Assembly: GCA_037951165.1 (NCBI GenBank)
Contig: JBBDHG010000041.1
Span: 2,822,001-2,886,000 of the forward strand
DNA: 64,000 nt
Direction: 5' to 3'
Source of the DNA: Lophius americanus
Taxonomy: Eukaryota > Chordata > Actinopteri > Lophiiformes > Lophiidae
The notes beneath the pieces were generated by a model. The model ran no database searches. It was given only the letters and a program-made list of their open reading frames with translations, and was not told where the DNA came from. The position numbers and the translations under genes were made by a program. Positions 1 to 21,814 of the stretch are shown here, in pieces. How positions within the stretch are numbered: the stretch's first letter is position 1; each line of letters starts with the position of its first letter.

Positions 1-1143
1 GTAGTGACTCTGCCCGCCAGTAGAGGGCATCAGAAAATAAAAACACACACAGTCCATTCAAATACTGTTTGACCCAGAACTGAGCCTCCATTGTACAAAT
101 GATCACATAGTCCCCAAGTGTGTACATGCAAAATGCACAGTACCGGATCACCTGGAATAAAACCTCTTTGGTTTTGTTTACTCAAAGCATCCATGTAACA
201 TTCTTTTTAAAGCAATAATGATTTTACAATCATAGAAAGTAGAAACGGAATCAAACTCGGCTCTCGTCCATAGCGACACGACAGGATTGGAAAAAAAAAA
301 AAGGGAAAAAAAAAGAAAAAGTTTAAGGACCCACGACTTTGTTAATTCATTTTTGGTCAGTTCAGAGTTATTGTAGCCGTTAAATGCATTTAAGATTAAA
401 ACGTTTGTTTTCTAGACCACAGTGAAGTCCTTAAACGTCCCAACGACAACAACAACAAAAAAAAAAGGTTATTTTTTGTAATTTCTTTTATCTTTTTGAA
501 AAAAAAGAAAAAACTGGTTAAAAACAAAAGGATCAACGAAACAAACAGCGAGAGCTACGAAGACGTGTTAAGAGCTGAGGTGTCTTCTGCGGCTCGGCTG
601 GATCACATGACTCTCGTCCGCAGCTTCCACCGCCTGTGATGGAATCGTGACGCCCGGGTGAACGCGGATCATTTTCGTCCTATTTCCGACTTGAGTGCTT
701 TTTGATGTGCATTGTGGTTCCAGGCAGTGGTGCGAAGTTTTCCCTCTCTGTTCAAATAGAGCTGGAACATCATTCAGACCGAGTTTGAAAGAAAGACTTA
801 GGCAAAAGGTACATTTAATAAAAAAAGAAAGAAAGAAAAAGTATTCGTCATAACATCATCACTGGCCTCCATGATGCTTTCTTCTCATTCTTGTTTGCAG
901 GTGGATTATTGACAAACCGGGGAAGGAAGAAACAAACAAACAAACAAACAAACAAACAAACAGAAAGGCGAAAACACCTATCACCAATTGTGAGCAGGTT
1001 TACCTGTGTTCAGAAAAACCCACAGATGCTCGTTAATTTTGGTTTAAAAGGCTTTAGTCTGAGGAGGAGGAGGGTCAGGAGTGGAGATGGAGCAACGGAC
1101 CGGATGTGACATAGTGCTTCCTGTTTGGTTCTCTTGGCGGTGG
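1..1143. other. non-coding sequence, probably 3' flank or 3' UTR of pbx4
   Basis: No convincing coding exon. The stretch is A-rich with poly-A and AAAC runs (289-320, 450-500, 930-962). An AATAAA on the plus strand near 156 could belong to a gene entering from the left, but no coding sequence supports that. No AATAAA was noticed on the minus strand, so the pbx4 3' end may lie outside the window. Confidence 0.4.
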
Positions 1144-1199
1144 TCATGAGGAGGGCGGGTGAGTGGACGGAGCGCCACCGTCCTGCAGCCTGCACTGAC
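1144..1199 (-). CDS. possible last coding exon of pbx4 (tentative)
   Basis: After a pyrimidine-rich acceptor (GTCTGCCGCCGCAG) the minus strand reads CRLQDGGAPSTHPPSS and then a stop. This loosely resembles the WQDATTPSSVTSP part of the PBX C-terminus, but lacks the usual continuation after that point. Another short AG..GT block around 1515-1550 reads GGYPALCFTPDER and could be the preceding exon (compare GGY...MYSP in PBX). Neither is supported by more than a dozen residues and the phase joins back to exon 6 were not established. Treat as a hint only. Confidence 0.2.
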
Positions 1200-2390
1200 C
1201 TGCGGCGGCAGACGCCCAGAGTGAGACAGGAACCCTCACAATTCACATACAGCAGTAACGTCTGCTCATACCCAAACTAGGACGTTCCCACAATGCAACA
1301 GTGTCCCTGTGTCGACATATTCTGCTACTCTAAGAAGAACCGGTCCGCGAAGGGGGTTTCAAAACATTTGTAATAATCTTCCAAATAATCCCCACAACAA
1401 TTTACTAACTTCCTGCTAGCAGAATTAAATGTTGTTTGGAATGTCCCTTTAATACTGGACAACAATGATCAGATCACATGTATGACATGTACTCACATGG
1501 AGACCATGGTGAGAGGCAGCTCCTCTTCATCACCTCTCATCCGGTGTGAAGCACAGGGCTGGGTATCCTCCTGTCGGATGAGTGAGATGAAGACAAAAAC
1601 GTTGTTGATGACACGGCGCCGGATCAGAAGTTTACAGCATGTATAAATAAACACATTTAGGAGAAAATATTCTCAAACTGCTGCGACATCCGGGTTCCGG
1701 AGGTGCCGACGGATGAGTTGAAGCAACAGGAAGTGTGAAAAATGACTCGTTGTCAGCGCTCTTACTTCCTTCTTTCATACGGACATCGATACGTCCAACA
1801 AGAGGGCGGCGGTAGATCAAAGATAATGATCTTTATCATTATCAAGATCAAAGTTCATTGTCTTTGATCTGCTTTGGACAGAACGGACTCTGCGGTTCTA
1901 AACCACCGACAGAATAAAGATCTCTTCTTCACCGCACTGAACTCTTCACCGAGTTGAAAAGGTGAAACAGAATTACTAAATGCAGAACTATTCCAGCTGC
2001 TAACCGTTAAAACAAAAGAAAAACAAAAAAACAGCAGAAGTTTCTCAGACGTCTGAAAATCAAAGTCTTTTTTTCAGACAGGAGAAAAGGAAACGATGAT
2101 GAAGTCCGGATCAGCTGAGTGAGATTCTGTTGTGGGATCGTCTGGACCCTGGAGTGTCGTCAGTCATCTGAACTACAGACGTGCATTTATCTCCATCTCA
2201 CTCCCACTTTCTTCAATCTCTGAAGACCCCGTCCTCTAAATCATGTCTGACTAACCGGAGTTTGACCCATCGGGTCAGAACTCGCTGAAGTTGATCGTGG
2301 AAAACATGAGGGAGGGGGAACCAACTGAAGGACATGGCGTTGTCAGAGGTTCTGGGGAACATGGGCTGTGATGCTCAGATCCAGGACGAT

Positions 2391-2529
2391 CGGACTGTAC
2401 TGATGGGCGGAGCATAACTGTACTGATGGGCGGAGCATAGCTGCACTGATGGGCGGAGCATAACTGCACTGATGGGCGGAGCATAGCTGCACTGATGGGC
2501 GGAGCATAACTGCACTGATGGGCGGAGCA
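2391..2529. repeat. 23-bp minisatellite, about six copies
   Basis: Tandem units of 23 bp, each carrying CTGATGGGCGGAGCATA, with C/T and A/G variants between units. It lies downstream of pbx4 exon 6, within the unresolved 3' part of the gene. The repeat is open in two minus-strand frames only because of its periodicity. Confidence 0.9.
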
Positions 2530-2644
2530 AACACATCCCTCCGCTGACTGTGGAGCCTCCTTAACAGAGAAGTCCTGTGATTGGTACTAATAAAATTATA
2601 CTTATAACAGCAGAGGTGATGTCTGGACCTTGGATTTCATACAT

Positions 2645-2682
<38 letters not shown>

Positions 2683-2695
2683 AGGAATGAGTGAG

Positions 2696-2734
<39 letters not shown>

Positions 2735-2833
2735 ACCTGTGTGAGTGAGTGAGTGATTGAAGGTTTGAGTGTGTGTGTATGAGGAATGAGTGAGTTTCTG
2801 TGTGTGTGTGTGTGTGTATGAGGAATGAGTGAG

Positions 2834-2880
<47 letters not shown>

Positions 2881-2956
2881 ATCTGTGTGAGTGAGTGAGT
2901 GATTGAAGGTTTGAGTGTGTGTGTATGAGGAATGAGTGAGTTTCTGTGAGTGAGTG

Positions 2957-2987
<31 letters not shown>

Positions 2988-3437
2988 TTGTGTGTGCGCA
3001 AGTGTGCTTCTGTGTGAGTGAGTGATTGAATGTTTGTGTGTGTATGAAGAATGAGTGAGTTTCTGTGTGTGTGTGTGTGAGTGAGTGATTGAAGTGTGTG
3101 TGTGTATGAGGAATGGGTGAGTTTCTGTGAGTGGGGTGTGTGCGTATATGCGTATGTGTGTGCGTATATGCGTATGTGTGTGTGTGTGCGTGTGCGTCTG
3201 TGTGAGTGAGTGAGTGAGTGAGTGATTGAAGGTTTGTGTGTGTGTGTGTGTATGAGGAATGAGTGAGTTTCTGTGAGGGTGTGTGTGTGCGTCTATGCGT
3301 GTGTGTGTGTGTGTGTGTGTATGAGGAATGAGTGAGTTACTGTGTGTGAGCCTGAGTGTGAGTGTGTGTGTATGCGTATATGGGTGTGTGTGTATGCGTA
3401 TATGGATGTGTGTGTGTGCGTATGTGTGTGTGTGTGT
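2645..3437. repeat. compound (TG)n/(CA)n microsatellite array with embedded 20-60 bp repeats
   Basis: About 790 bp of TG dinucleotide runs alternate with GTATGAGGAATGAGTGAGTT and GTGAGTGAGTGATTGAAGG blocks repeated several times. On the transcribed (minus) strand of pbx4 it is CA-rich and begins directly at the 5' splice site of exon 6 (G|GTACACACAC). The long histidine/threonine-rich reading frame across it is an artefact of the repeat. Confidence 0.95.
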
Positions 3438-3439
3438 AC

Positions 3440-12568
<9,129 letters not shown>

Positions 12569-12865
12569 GGACCTAATGAGCCACCGACTGGGGATATGAT
12601 GGGATGGTGGAAGGGGCTCCTTCTCAAACTGGAAGCACTTAAAACACGGACAGGCTGAAAAGCTGGGAGCGAATGTTGCTCAGCTGGAGCGATCTGCGAG
12701 TACAGCAGCTTTGTTGTTTACTTCTCTGTGATGACGCTCACAAACATACACGAGCTGTGGCTGTTCTCGGGCACAGTGGGACATGGTTCACAAAACATTA
12801 GGCCGTAAAATGCTAAGGCGCTGTTGTGTGGAGTGGCGTAGCGCGCGTGCGTACATCCTTTCTTC

Positions 12866-12903
12866 CCCTGTAGACAAAAAAAAAAAAAAAAAAAAAAAAA
12901 AAA
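12866..12903. repeat. poly-A tract upstream of pbx4
   Basis: About 38 A residues, roughly 300 bp upstream of the pbx4 start codon. Flanking sequence was not assigned to a retroelement. Confidence 0.85.
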
Positions 12904-13299
12904 ACAGGAGAAAGGCTTCAAAAGAAAAATTAAGGTATTTGGATGAAACTGAACGGTTAAGCGTTCGAACCGCCGGGCTAGAGAATGAGGTTTCAACAAT
13001 ACAGGTTGGTTACAATATTATAAAAGCTGTGTTTAGAAAAAAACACAGCTGTATACATGATATACTATCCCATCTGATGTCTCCACCATTTCCCCGCTTC
13101 ATTCACGAGCCAGTCTGCCATTAAAGACAGGAACCGACGGAGCACTCTTAAGAGTTCAAAGAGAAAGTGTCGGACGTGTCGGGGAAAGTTGGTGTGGTTC
13201 CGTTTTGGCAGGTTTGTACCTCTGAATGTTTCTGTTGTCTTTCCCCACTCAGCTGTCTGCTACCATAGTCCTGCCGCTGCAGCGCTGACATTCGCAACG

Positions 13300-13436
13300 A
13301 AGTCACACCGGAAAAGAGAAGACAACTTCCGCTCGAGCTTTTCGAAATAATAGGCTGATTTATAGTCTGTTTCCACAGACAAGTAACACCGGAAAAGAAA
13401 GGCAATTTTCGCTCAAAACTTTCAAAATAATAGCCC
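13300..13436. repeat. 81-bp direct duplication with CCGGAAAAG motifs
   Basis: Two related blocks, from about 13304 and 13385, share ACACCGGAAAAG, CTCGAGCTTTTCGAAATAAT/CTCAAAACTTTCAAAATAAT and a CTGTTTCCACAGAC spacer. They lie about 740-870 bp upstream of the pbx4 start codon, so a promoter role is possible, but a dispersed fish repeat is equally likely. Confidence 0.5.
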
Positions 13437-14539
13437 ATTTTACGTTATCGGTTTTTATAAGATTTCAGCGGTGGACAGTAACTCGGGATTACGCTACATT
13501 TACAAAAGGACTGTACATAAGTGCATATTTGCGGTTCTTGCATTGTTTTCTTATTTTACTTTATAATTTTACACCATTCTGCATTACAGACGACAGCGCT
13601 GTACTTTCTACTACACTACATTGTTCTCAAAGCACCAGTTTCTAGTGACTTTTCAGACATACTCTTCCCTTCAAGTGAAAACCACATATCTCCAAATTGG
13701 TTTGTTTTAAAATGTTTGTGATAAACTTAAGAATTAAATCTTTCTATGTGTTGAGGAAATTCTCCTGCATTTTAGAATAAACCGAGCCGGAAAAAAACAG
13801 GCCAAGGTTATGAAAAAAAAGTGATACATGAATTTCACAGGACAGCGATGGATGTTATGATGATCTCATAAACTACTCAACAACATATAAAGTCAATTTA
13901 CTTAACTTTAACTTGTTCAGCAGTAAAAATATACACCTACCCGTTAAAGAGAATATCCCGTATAATTGTTAAACACTGAGATGGATCATTTTGCGACTCA
14001 AAATTCTTTCCCTTTGATACTTTAAGTACATTTAGTCAATAATGCATACTTTTACATAGGTATGGTTTTGAATGCAGGTATTTTACTTGTAGTGGAGTCA
14101 TTTCTAAGTCTGGCATCAGTCCATTTTCTCAACCATGGAATCTGAATACTTAATTCATCATATCATAATTTGCAGTAAGAGACACAGGTATAAATTATGT
14201 GTCTCTATTTGTGTGTAGTTGTTGTAACCTCATATTGATCTGATGAAGAGTATTATACTCATAACTAATGAAAATTATAGTCAGAATATTTCCCTTGCCT
14301 TTAAGGTTCTGTGTGCAAAAAATGTAGGGATTTTTTTAGGGGTATCACTTTAAATAAATGGAATATAATATTGCGGCCTTTTCAAAAAAAAATAGTAAAA
14401 TAAGGGGCAAAAAGTGTCTCTATTATCTACAGACATAATCCTTAACTCAAATCATTCACACTATAATTCACCTGGGAACGGTTATCAACATAAAACATAA
14501 AACGGAGTTATTAACATAAAACAAATATGTGTCTTTAAA

Positions 14540-15690
14540 AACATGTGTGTCACAATTATTGCCACCTCTAAGTAATCCTAGGGGTAACTTAACTTAAGCA
14601 CATTTTCAGTCCTATTTTAGATTTTTAGGCTCACCTGTTCGAGTAGGAACTCTGGAGTGGTGAACAAAGACTTCCTGTTTTACTGGGGTATAAATATGAG
14701 GTGACACAGGCCTTATTCTCTTTGAAGTTATTTACAAAAAGACTGACTAGAGAACACAGCCATGATGTGCGTAGAAAAAATGCAGCGCTGCATCAAATCG
14801 GACCATGGACAGTTGAAAATGCCAGTTTCAACAATAAAATCAATGACTAAGAACTTGGAAATGTTAAAAAGTAACTTGGAAGAGGACATGTCTGCAAACT
14901 GACCCCCCATGCACAGTGGGGAGGATAGTCCGACTTGCGAGAGACTGTCCAAGGACGAAAGCTAGAGAATTGCAGAGGTTAGTTGTGGCCAATCACCACT
15001 GAGACTCAGTCATATATGTTCAGATGAAACTAATTAGAGCTTTTTGGTAAAACACATTTAAGATGGGTGGGGCGTAGCAAGAAAGGAAGCCTTTCAGAAA
15101 AGCACCTCATACCCACTGTGAAGTCTGGTGGTAGATGTCTGATGGACTCCATCAGCTACCAGCAGATATTTTGGTTCAAAATCTAAAAGCCTCTGTCCGG
15201 AAACTTAAACCGGGCCGTTGTTGGACCGTGCCTGAGGATAATGATCTGAAGCTCCCGTCAACATCAACCCAGAAATGGTTCAGAGGTCATGAAATAAAGG
15301 GTTTTTTTGGAGGAGAGTGGAAAAGGAACTGGAAAGTTTCTGTTTGGAAGATTGGTCTCAGATGTTATCCATGTGTTCTCAAACCTCATCAAGCACTACA
15401 GATGGAGACTCAGGGCTGTTATTGCGGCAAAAGGGGGCGGAGCTAAATTATACTACATGTGTTTTTAGAGAAAAAAATATTTGTTTAATTTTTTATATAT
15501 ATATTTTGCTGTTAGGTAGTTAAAAGTTTGATTTTTGTGAATAACTTGAATCCAAAATCGTAAGTACATCCAAAAGAGACATTTTTTGAATCTCATTTCA
15601 TTATTTTTTAAGGGTGTTTAAGAGGACATTATGTATCGCTGTGGAAGTTCAGAACACCAGCAACGTACAACTTATTATTGCCACCAGTTT
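14540..15690 (+). mobile_element. degraded Tc1/mariner-like DNA transposon
   Basis: The stretch has the layout of a decayed Tc1-type transposase gene: a leading ATTATTGCCACCTCTAAGT end, then AATCACCACTGAGACTCAGT, GTGAAGTCTGGTGGTAGATG, a CTGAGGATAATGATCTGAAGC piece where the active form would read a QDNDPKHTS-type block, and GACTCAGGGCTGTTATTGCGG near the 3' end. The longest intact frame is 15135-15446. No intact transposase remains. Assignment rests on memory of the fish family. Confidence 0.6.
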
Positions 15691-16202
15691 GTACAAATAA
15701 AAAGAAACATCTCAGAAACATTTAGACAAATCGAGTGATCGATATAAAATGCTGCATAAGTAGACTCAATTGTTAGTTATGCCACTACCGCTCTAAACAT
15801 GATAAACAACACTTCCTCAATTTTTTTTGAAGTTATGAGAAACAATGGCATAGTTTTATTTAGTCAAATGATATGTACTCAAACATTTAAGGAGTAATAA
15901 AAGGATAAGCTCGTTTCTGTGGTTCTGTGTTTACAGAAATGTGTCTTCTTAGAAAATATAATACAAAATATAGGTTTTATTTAAAGACAAACTTCCACCC
16001 TCAAATTAAAATGAATAGATAAGTAAATAGCATAATAATAATACTTACTTTCATTAAAGTTACTTCAACCTGAAATGAATCTATTATTTATAATTTTTTT
16101 GGAAGATATTAACAAAAAATTATAATTATCCTAACAATGATTAATTGATAAATATCATTATCATTCTCTAAAATAACTATACAATATAGTTATTATAGTT
16201 AT

Positions 16203-17305
16203 ATATGAACCTGGACTGTTCCACTCTATGAACCTGGACTGTTCCACTGTAGGAACCTGGACTGTTACACTGTATGAACCTGTACTGTTTCACTGTATGA
16301 ACCTGGACTTTTACACTGTATGAACCTGGACTGTTTCACTGTATGAACCTGGACTGTTTCACTGTATGAACCAGGACTGTTTCACTGTATGAACCTGGAC
16401 TGTTTCACTGTATGAACCAGGATTGTTTCACTTTATGAACCAGGATTGTTTCCCTTTATGAACCAGGACTGTCTCACTGTATGAACCAGGACTGTCTCAC
16501 TGTATGAATCTGGACTGTCTCACTGTATGAACCAGGACTGTCTCACTGTATGAATCTGGACTGTCTCACTGTATGAACCAGGACTGTCTCACTGTATGAA
16601 TCTGGACTGTCTCACTGTATGAACCTGGACTGTTCCACTGTATGAACCTGGACTGTCTCACTGTATGAACCTGGACTGTTCCACTGTATGTACCTGGACT
16701 GTTTCAATTTATGAACCTGGACTGTTCCACTGTATGTACCTGGACTGTTTCAATTTATGAACCTGGACTGTTCCACTTTATGTACCTGGACTGTTTCACT
16801 GTATGAACCTGGACTGTTACACTGTATGAACCTGGACTGTTACACTGTATGAACCTGAACTGTTTCACTGTATGAACCTGGACTGTTTCACTGTATGAAC
16901 CTGGACTTTTACACTGTATGTACCTGGACTGTTTCACTGTATGATCCTGGACTGTTTCACTGTATGTACCTGGACTGTTTCACTGTATGAACCTGGACTG
17001 TTTCACTGTATAAACCTGGACTGTTTCACTGTATGAACCTGGACTGTTTCACTGTATGAACCTGGACTGTTACACAGTATGAACCTGGACTTTTTCACTG
17101 TATGAACCTGGACTGTTTCACTGTATAAACCTGGACTGTTTCACTGTATGAACCTGGACTTTTACACTGTATGTACCTGGACTGTTTCACTGCATGAACC
17201 TGGACTGTTTCACTGTATGTACCCGGACTGTCTCACTGTATTATCCTGGACTGTTTCACTGTATGAACCTGGACTGTTTCAATGTATGATCCTGGACGAT
17301 TCTCT
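16203..17305. repeat. 23-bp minisatellite, about 47 copies
   Basis: The unit is GAACCTGGACTGTTTCACTGTAT (23 bp), with variants at a few positions (TTCCAC, TTACAC, GTCTCAC; GAACCAGG, GAATCTGG, GTACCTGG, GATCCTGG). Variant units cluster: the GTCTCAC/CCAGG type occupies about 16450-16620 while TTTCACTGTAT dominates the right side. No unique spacers, so it is not a CRISPR-like array. Confidence 0.97.
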
Positions 17306-17439
17306 ATGTTTGGCTATAGCAACCCTCTGTCTACTAGAATAAGTACTGAATTCTTTGGGGGAATTGATGTCTTTTTCATGAATAGTTGTCACCACATTAA
17401 TAACTAAAGGGGAAAGAACGTAAATTGACTAGTCTTATG

Positions 17440-19272
17440 TTTTATAAGTTAATTAATACCTTTAAAGGCTGTCCTTGGTCTCCATTGCTGCTTATTTTAG
17501 CTCGTGAACCACTAGCCTGTGCCATTCCACATGATAAGAACATTACGGGTGTTTTTCGATCGTCGGTCATGATTTCAAACTAAATATGAACGCAGATGAT
17601 ATTTCGTTGACGTTGTTCAATTCTTTATATTCTATACCTAAGATCTTAGAAACCATCAAAACATTTGGCAGGTTTTTCTAAAATAAATTGGAATAAATCG
17701 GAAGCTACACCCTTAAAACACTTTGCACATAGCAATGACCGCGGAACAGCTCCCATTATTTAGAAACCGGAGGGAATGAAATATTATGGCGTTATAATTA
17801 GAACGCTTATTTCGAATATGTACTTAAGTTGAATGCACAATCCATTCTGAGTTCCATAGAGGATGATCTAAGTAGCAAGATTAATATTTCTCTTTTCCTC
17901 GGTGCCTGTTTCCATCCCAAAGTCCTGGTTCAATAAAGTAGATAGAAAATTTTCTGCGGAAGGGTAAAAAGCCTAGAATTAATAAGAGAAAAGTATCTGT
18001 GCAAAGATGTAAAGGAGGCCTGGGACTCCCAGACGTGTATTTGTATTTTCTTGCTTTCAATGCCAGATATCACCTGAACTTGGGTAATAATAAGACAAGA
18101 GATAAGGGTAGCTGGGATTGTCTGGAGGAGCATATGGTAAAGGAGAAAAATAAAAGGATTTCATTATCTTCAATGTGGTTTCACCCTATTCCACCAACAG
18201 CAATGGATTATTGTATTATCAAGTTTTCCTGCAATACTGCGAAAAAAAAGTTAAGAGAATATTAGAGCTTTAGCGTCTTGTCCGATATTGTGTAACGCAG
18301 CTTTCAAAGCTGCAGGAATCCACTTTTTAAAAAATGTATGGCAACAACATGAAATCACAGATATTAGAAAAATGGAGAATTGATTTATTTTGAGGAGATT
18401 ACAAGGAGATAGAATTTGGATCCAAACTTATTCTTACAATAGGCCCCAATTCAAATCTATATTCTCAAAGTTCCCCCAACAATTTTTGAATTATGATTAT
18501 GAAAAAAGATAAACATTTTGAATCTTTAGCGTTAAGAAGAGGCACTGTCTCAGGACTATACAAGACGTTTATTCTCTCCTTTTTCAAATCTCCATTTCTA
18601 GACTCAGACCTAGTGGAAGCAGGACTTGAGGTTATCAATTACCTCCACAGAGATTCTGCAACAATCTCCAAATCAGATGGAAATAGAGTTGTACACTTGA
18701 AGATCCGTCATCGTGCTTATATCACTCACATGTTTTTGGGCTCAAGTTTTTCGCTGCATTTCGAGATTACTTGAAAATCATATCTCTTCATGTCCGTCGG
18801 TCGGCCTATTAGGGAAGAAGGTTGCACAGATAATGTCAAAGGAAGACAGGAAAATGTTAAACCTCGCTTGCAAGGCTGCAAGGAGAATTAGCCTGTTAAA
18901 CTGGAAAATTCGAAAACCAAAATGTTTTTCAATAGAATCATGGTTCAGGGAATTTCTTGACCTACTCTGATGGAATATGTAGCCAATTTGATAAGTGAAA
19001 ATAAATACAGTTTTGAATGAAATTTAGAACAGAATCGACAATAAGAGACTGTAGGCCATCGCTGTCTTCCCTTATACACGCAGACCACAGGACACTGGAT
19101 GTTGAAATTATTGTTTGAGCAAGAATACTACATTTCCCACAATGCCATTGGTTTTCCTTCTTTTTTGTTTTGGTTTGTGTAACATAATTGTTGCTGTTGT
19201 CATTTTCTTTGTATGGTAAGTCTAATTTATGTGAAAATGAAACTTATAATACCTGTTTCTAAAAAAAAAGAA
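17440..19272 (+). mobile_element. L1-type LINE ORF2 3' fragment with poly-A end
   Basis: Broken plus-strand frames read GCPWSPLLLILAREPLA followed by a NADDISL block (the RT palm, normally YADD), RCKGGLGLPDVYLYFLAFNA at about 17999, VVHLKIRHRAYITHMFLGS at about 18680, and ACKAARRISLLNWKIRKP near 18870. This is the order of conserved blocks in the C-terminal half of vertebrate L1 ORF2 (GCPLSPLLF, YADD, GGLGLPNF, AARK.I...W). Stops and frameshifts are many. It ends in an A run at about 19262. It inserted next to the right edge of the 23-bp minisatellite. Confidence 0.8.
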
Positions 19273-19369
19273 ACGTATACCTTTCGAAGAAGACATCCAC
19301 AGCTGTTTTAAGCTATCGCTAACTGCAGTTGTGTTGAACACGTACGTCCTCTGACTGTCGTAATGCTGC

Positions 19370-19660
19370 CACCCTGTGTTGAGAGGTAGGTTGGCGTTTA
19401 TGGGTCACGTGTTGCCCCGGTGGTCGATGGGAGTTGTATTCAATATCCATTCAGTACTTCCTGCTTTGACAAGGAGGACTGAGAAGTGTCGGCGGAAAGA
19501 TTGTTTTCTGCCAAACCGTTTCAGTTGGAAAAGACAGACGTAAACACAGAAACAGAGTAAGGCAGTATTTAATTATCTTATTAGTAGATGAACGGAACCA
19601 GCGCGTTTGAGCTCACTTTAAACAACTAGCCTCGAAGTTCTGAAGTTGTATGGTAAGTTC
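19370..19660 (+). promoter_or_regulatory. candidate promoter and non-coding first exon of mvb12a
   Basis: The mvb12a start codon directly follows a 3' splice site, so a non-coding exon is expected upstream. This stretch is less AT-rich, carries CACGTG at about 19407 and has two plausible 5' splice sites, ACAGA|GTAAGG (about 19556) and TATG|GTAAGTTC (about 19652). No transcript evidence is available, and other positions between 19.3 and 23.4 kb cannot be excluded. Confidence 0.3.
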
Positions 19661-20674
19661 GTCTTGTTATATATCCACAACGAGAAAATACCTCAAGCCT
19701 GTTTTATTCATCTTATACACGGAGGTTTCTATGTAAAACTCAATTACAGAAGACGTGAATTTGTCAGGAAGGATACAAGTGTGATGAAGTTGATGTAAAA
19801 GTTGTTGATAATGCAGTTTACTGTCAAAACTCTTCAATTTAAGCTACCTGCATATCTCCAGTAGTGTTTCCACACCCTGGTAAAAAAAATAGCAATCACA
19901 CCTTAAGTATTACATAAGTGTGTAAATCAATCTGTAGAGACTTCCTCCATTCACACACCACACTTAAACTACTTAATTAACTTCTTAATTTACTCTATTC
20001 TAGCATGAAATCTTAAAAGAATCAGTGGGCCTGCCTACTTTTTCACCTTTTCCATTATACCGTTTAAATTATGGACTGTAACTATTAAGTCATACAGCTA
20101 TGATCAACCAGGGGGATATATGCCATCGATGAAGAAATAGTCCAGATGTGGTGATCCTGAATGCTTGCATTAATATGGCTCATGGAAAATTCACTCCTGT
20201 GAGAAAAACAAATCGTAATGCTACAGACTTTTTCAGCGCTTTCTTCGGATATTTCTACTGGCTGTTTCTATAGAATCCCATCTGAACCCAATGTCCTTTT
20301 AAATCTATTAATGGTTTGGGAAATTCATTAAAACTTCAGGCGCTGCCATTCAAAGGCAAAAAAATGTATTCAGACTAAATGAGCATTATATAGAAAATCA
20401 AATAGAGTCAAACAAAAGTGGATGTAAAAACACCGGTACCACTTGTTTTCTTACAGAAGTTTCTTGTAGGTTATATCTTTTTTCATCTGTCTGATGTATT
20501 CTATACCAATGGATCCTCTTTTCTAAGTGTTGTTGTTGCTTCGTTTAGGTTGAAATCCATTTGGTGTTGGGGAAAGCATACACTAATATAACATTTTAAA
20601 AAGTCCAATAGAGTAGTATCACTGAGTAGAAATGTTCAACCAACAGAAAAGCTACTGAAGCTCAGTAGCATTAC

Positions 20675-21240
20675 TGTATAGCGACATTGTGTACAATGGG
20701 CAAATCGGAACCAGAAGTGGACCACGGAGCAGAAGAAGCTGCCCTGACCTGATGAATCTTGTATTCTTTCACATCAGGTGTGTGTAGCTTACCTGGTGAT
20801 GAGATGCAACCAAAATGCGCAGTGGGAAGAATAAAAGCTAGGGTGGCAGTGTGATGCCGTTCTGCTGGGAAACTCTCGGTCCTGCCTGTCATGTGGATGT
20901 TGCTTTGACACCCACTTACTTAAACATTTCTGCAGGCCAAGTAAACCCCTTCATTAAAATGGTATTATGGTATGGCAGCGGCCTTTTTTTGAAGCAGGAT
21001 GTTGCGCGCTGTCAAACTGCAAAAATAGTTCAGGGTTTGAGGAACGCATCAGCGTCAAGATGTTGGCCACAGAATTTTTCCGGATCTCAATTGAGGCGAG
21101 CATTTTTACTAGACAGAGAGAAAAGTCCAATCCATCAAGAACTTTCTTCGCAATGTAGAGGACTTAGATGCAAGAGAAGATCTGCTGCTAAAGCCTTGGT
21201 CCAAGATAGGAAAACACACCTTCAGTGCTAAGCAGGTGAT
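20675..21240 (+). mobile_element. Tc1/mariner-like transposase remnant
   Basis: The plus strand matches the second half of a fish Tc1-like transposase gene: GGTGATGAGATGCAACCAAA, GTTCTGCTGGGAAACTCTCG, ATGTGGATGTTGCTTTGACAC, a KQDVARCQTAKIVQ piece (active relatives read QDVAPCHTAKIVQ), ATCTCAATTGAGGCGAGCAT (NPIEHLW in intact copies) and GATCTGCTGCTAAAGCCTTGG. Indels break the frame. Its terminal-repeat type also occurs near 12085 and 26790. Confidence 0.75.
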
Positions 21241-21814
21241 ATTAATATATGACTGATTGATTGATTTTGTTTTTCAATTTACAGTTTTCATCCCATCCCA
21301 TTATACTGATCCGCCCAAATAATCCTCTGACCACTTGTGGAAATTTAAAGTGACATGCAACTCTATGTGCAAACCTTTTAATCAAGCCCCCTTTAGTCAT
21401 GATAAAAACCATTGCTTAAAAATAAATGCTGCAGTGTCACAGATGTAGTCGAGGAGGAAGTCTTGCTCTGAATGGTTCCCTCTCTAACTCAAGGTTGATG
21501 GAGATACATACCATAACAATTTAGGCTGAATAGGATCGTTCTGTTCTCTACCATGTGGCCCAGGGGAAACGTGGGTTCCTCTGAGTGAATAGAAACCTGT
21601 TTACACTTCTCATCACGTGGATGTTCCTCACCATGACGGTAAACCTCAGAGGAGAAAAAAAACGTTCTTACTCTGTCATAACATCCATTGAGCTGCACTA
21701 ACTGAATTGTTTGTATTGAGGTAAAGTCCTACGCCACTGAATTCAGATCTGTTTGGAGAACTGTAGGGAAAAAAGTTTTTAAAAAAAATGCTGATTCCCT
21801 CATCCATCAATTTT

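Noticed and set aside
2270..2380. pbx4 exon 7 candidate reading SDNAMSFSWF or PCSPEPLTTP
   Set aside because: Similarity to SGDLFMSVQSL is too slight, and the acceptor that keeps phase from exon 6 leads quickly to a stop.
16203..17305. CRISPR-like regular repeat
   Set aside because: Units are contiguous 23-mers without unique spacers in a vertebrate genome; it is a minisatellite.
20851..21231. Possible single-exon gene of 126 codons
   Set aside because: Matches the 3' part of a Tc1-like transposase gene with frameshifts; a transposon remnant, not a host gene.
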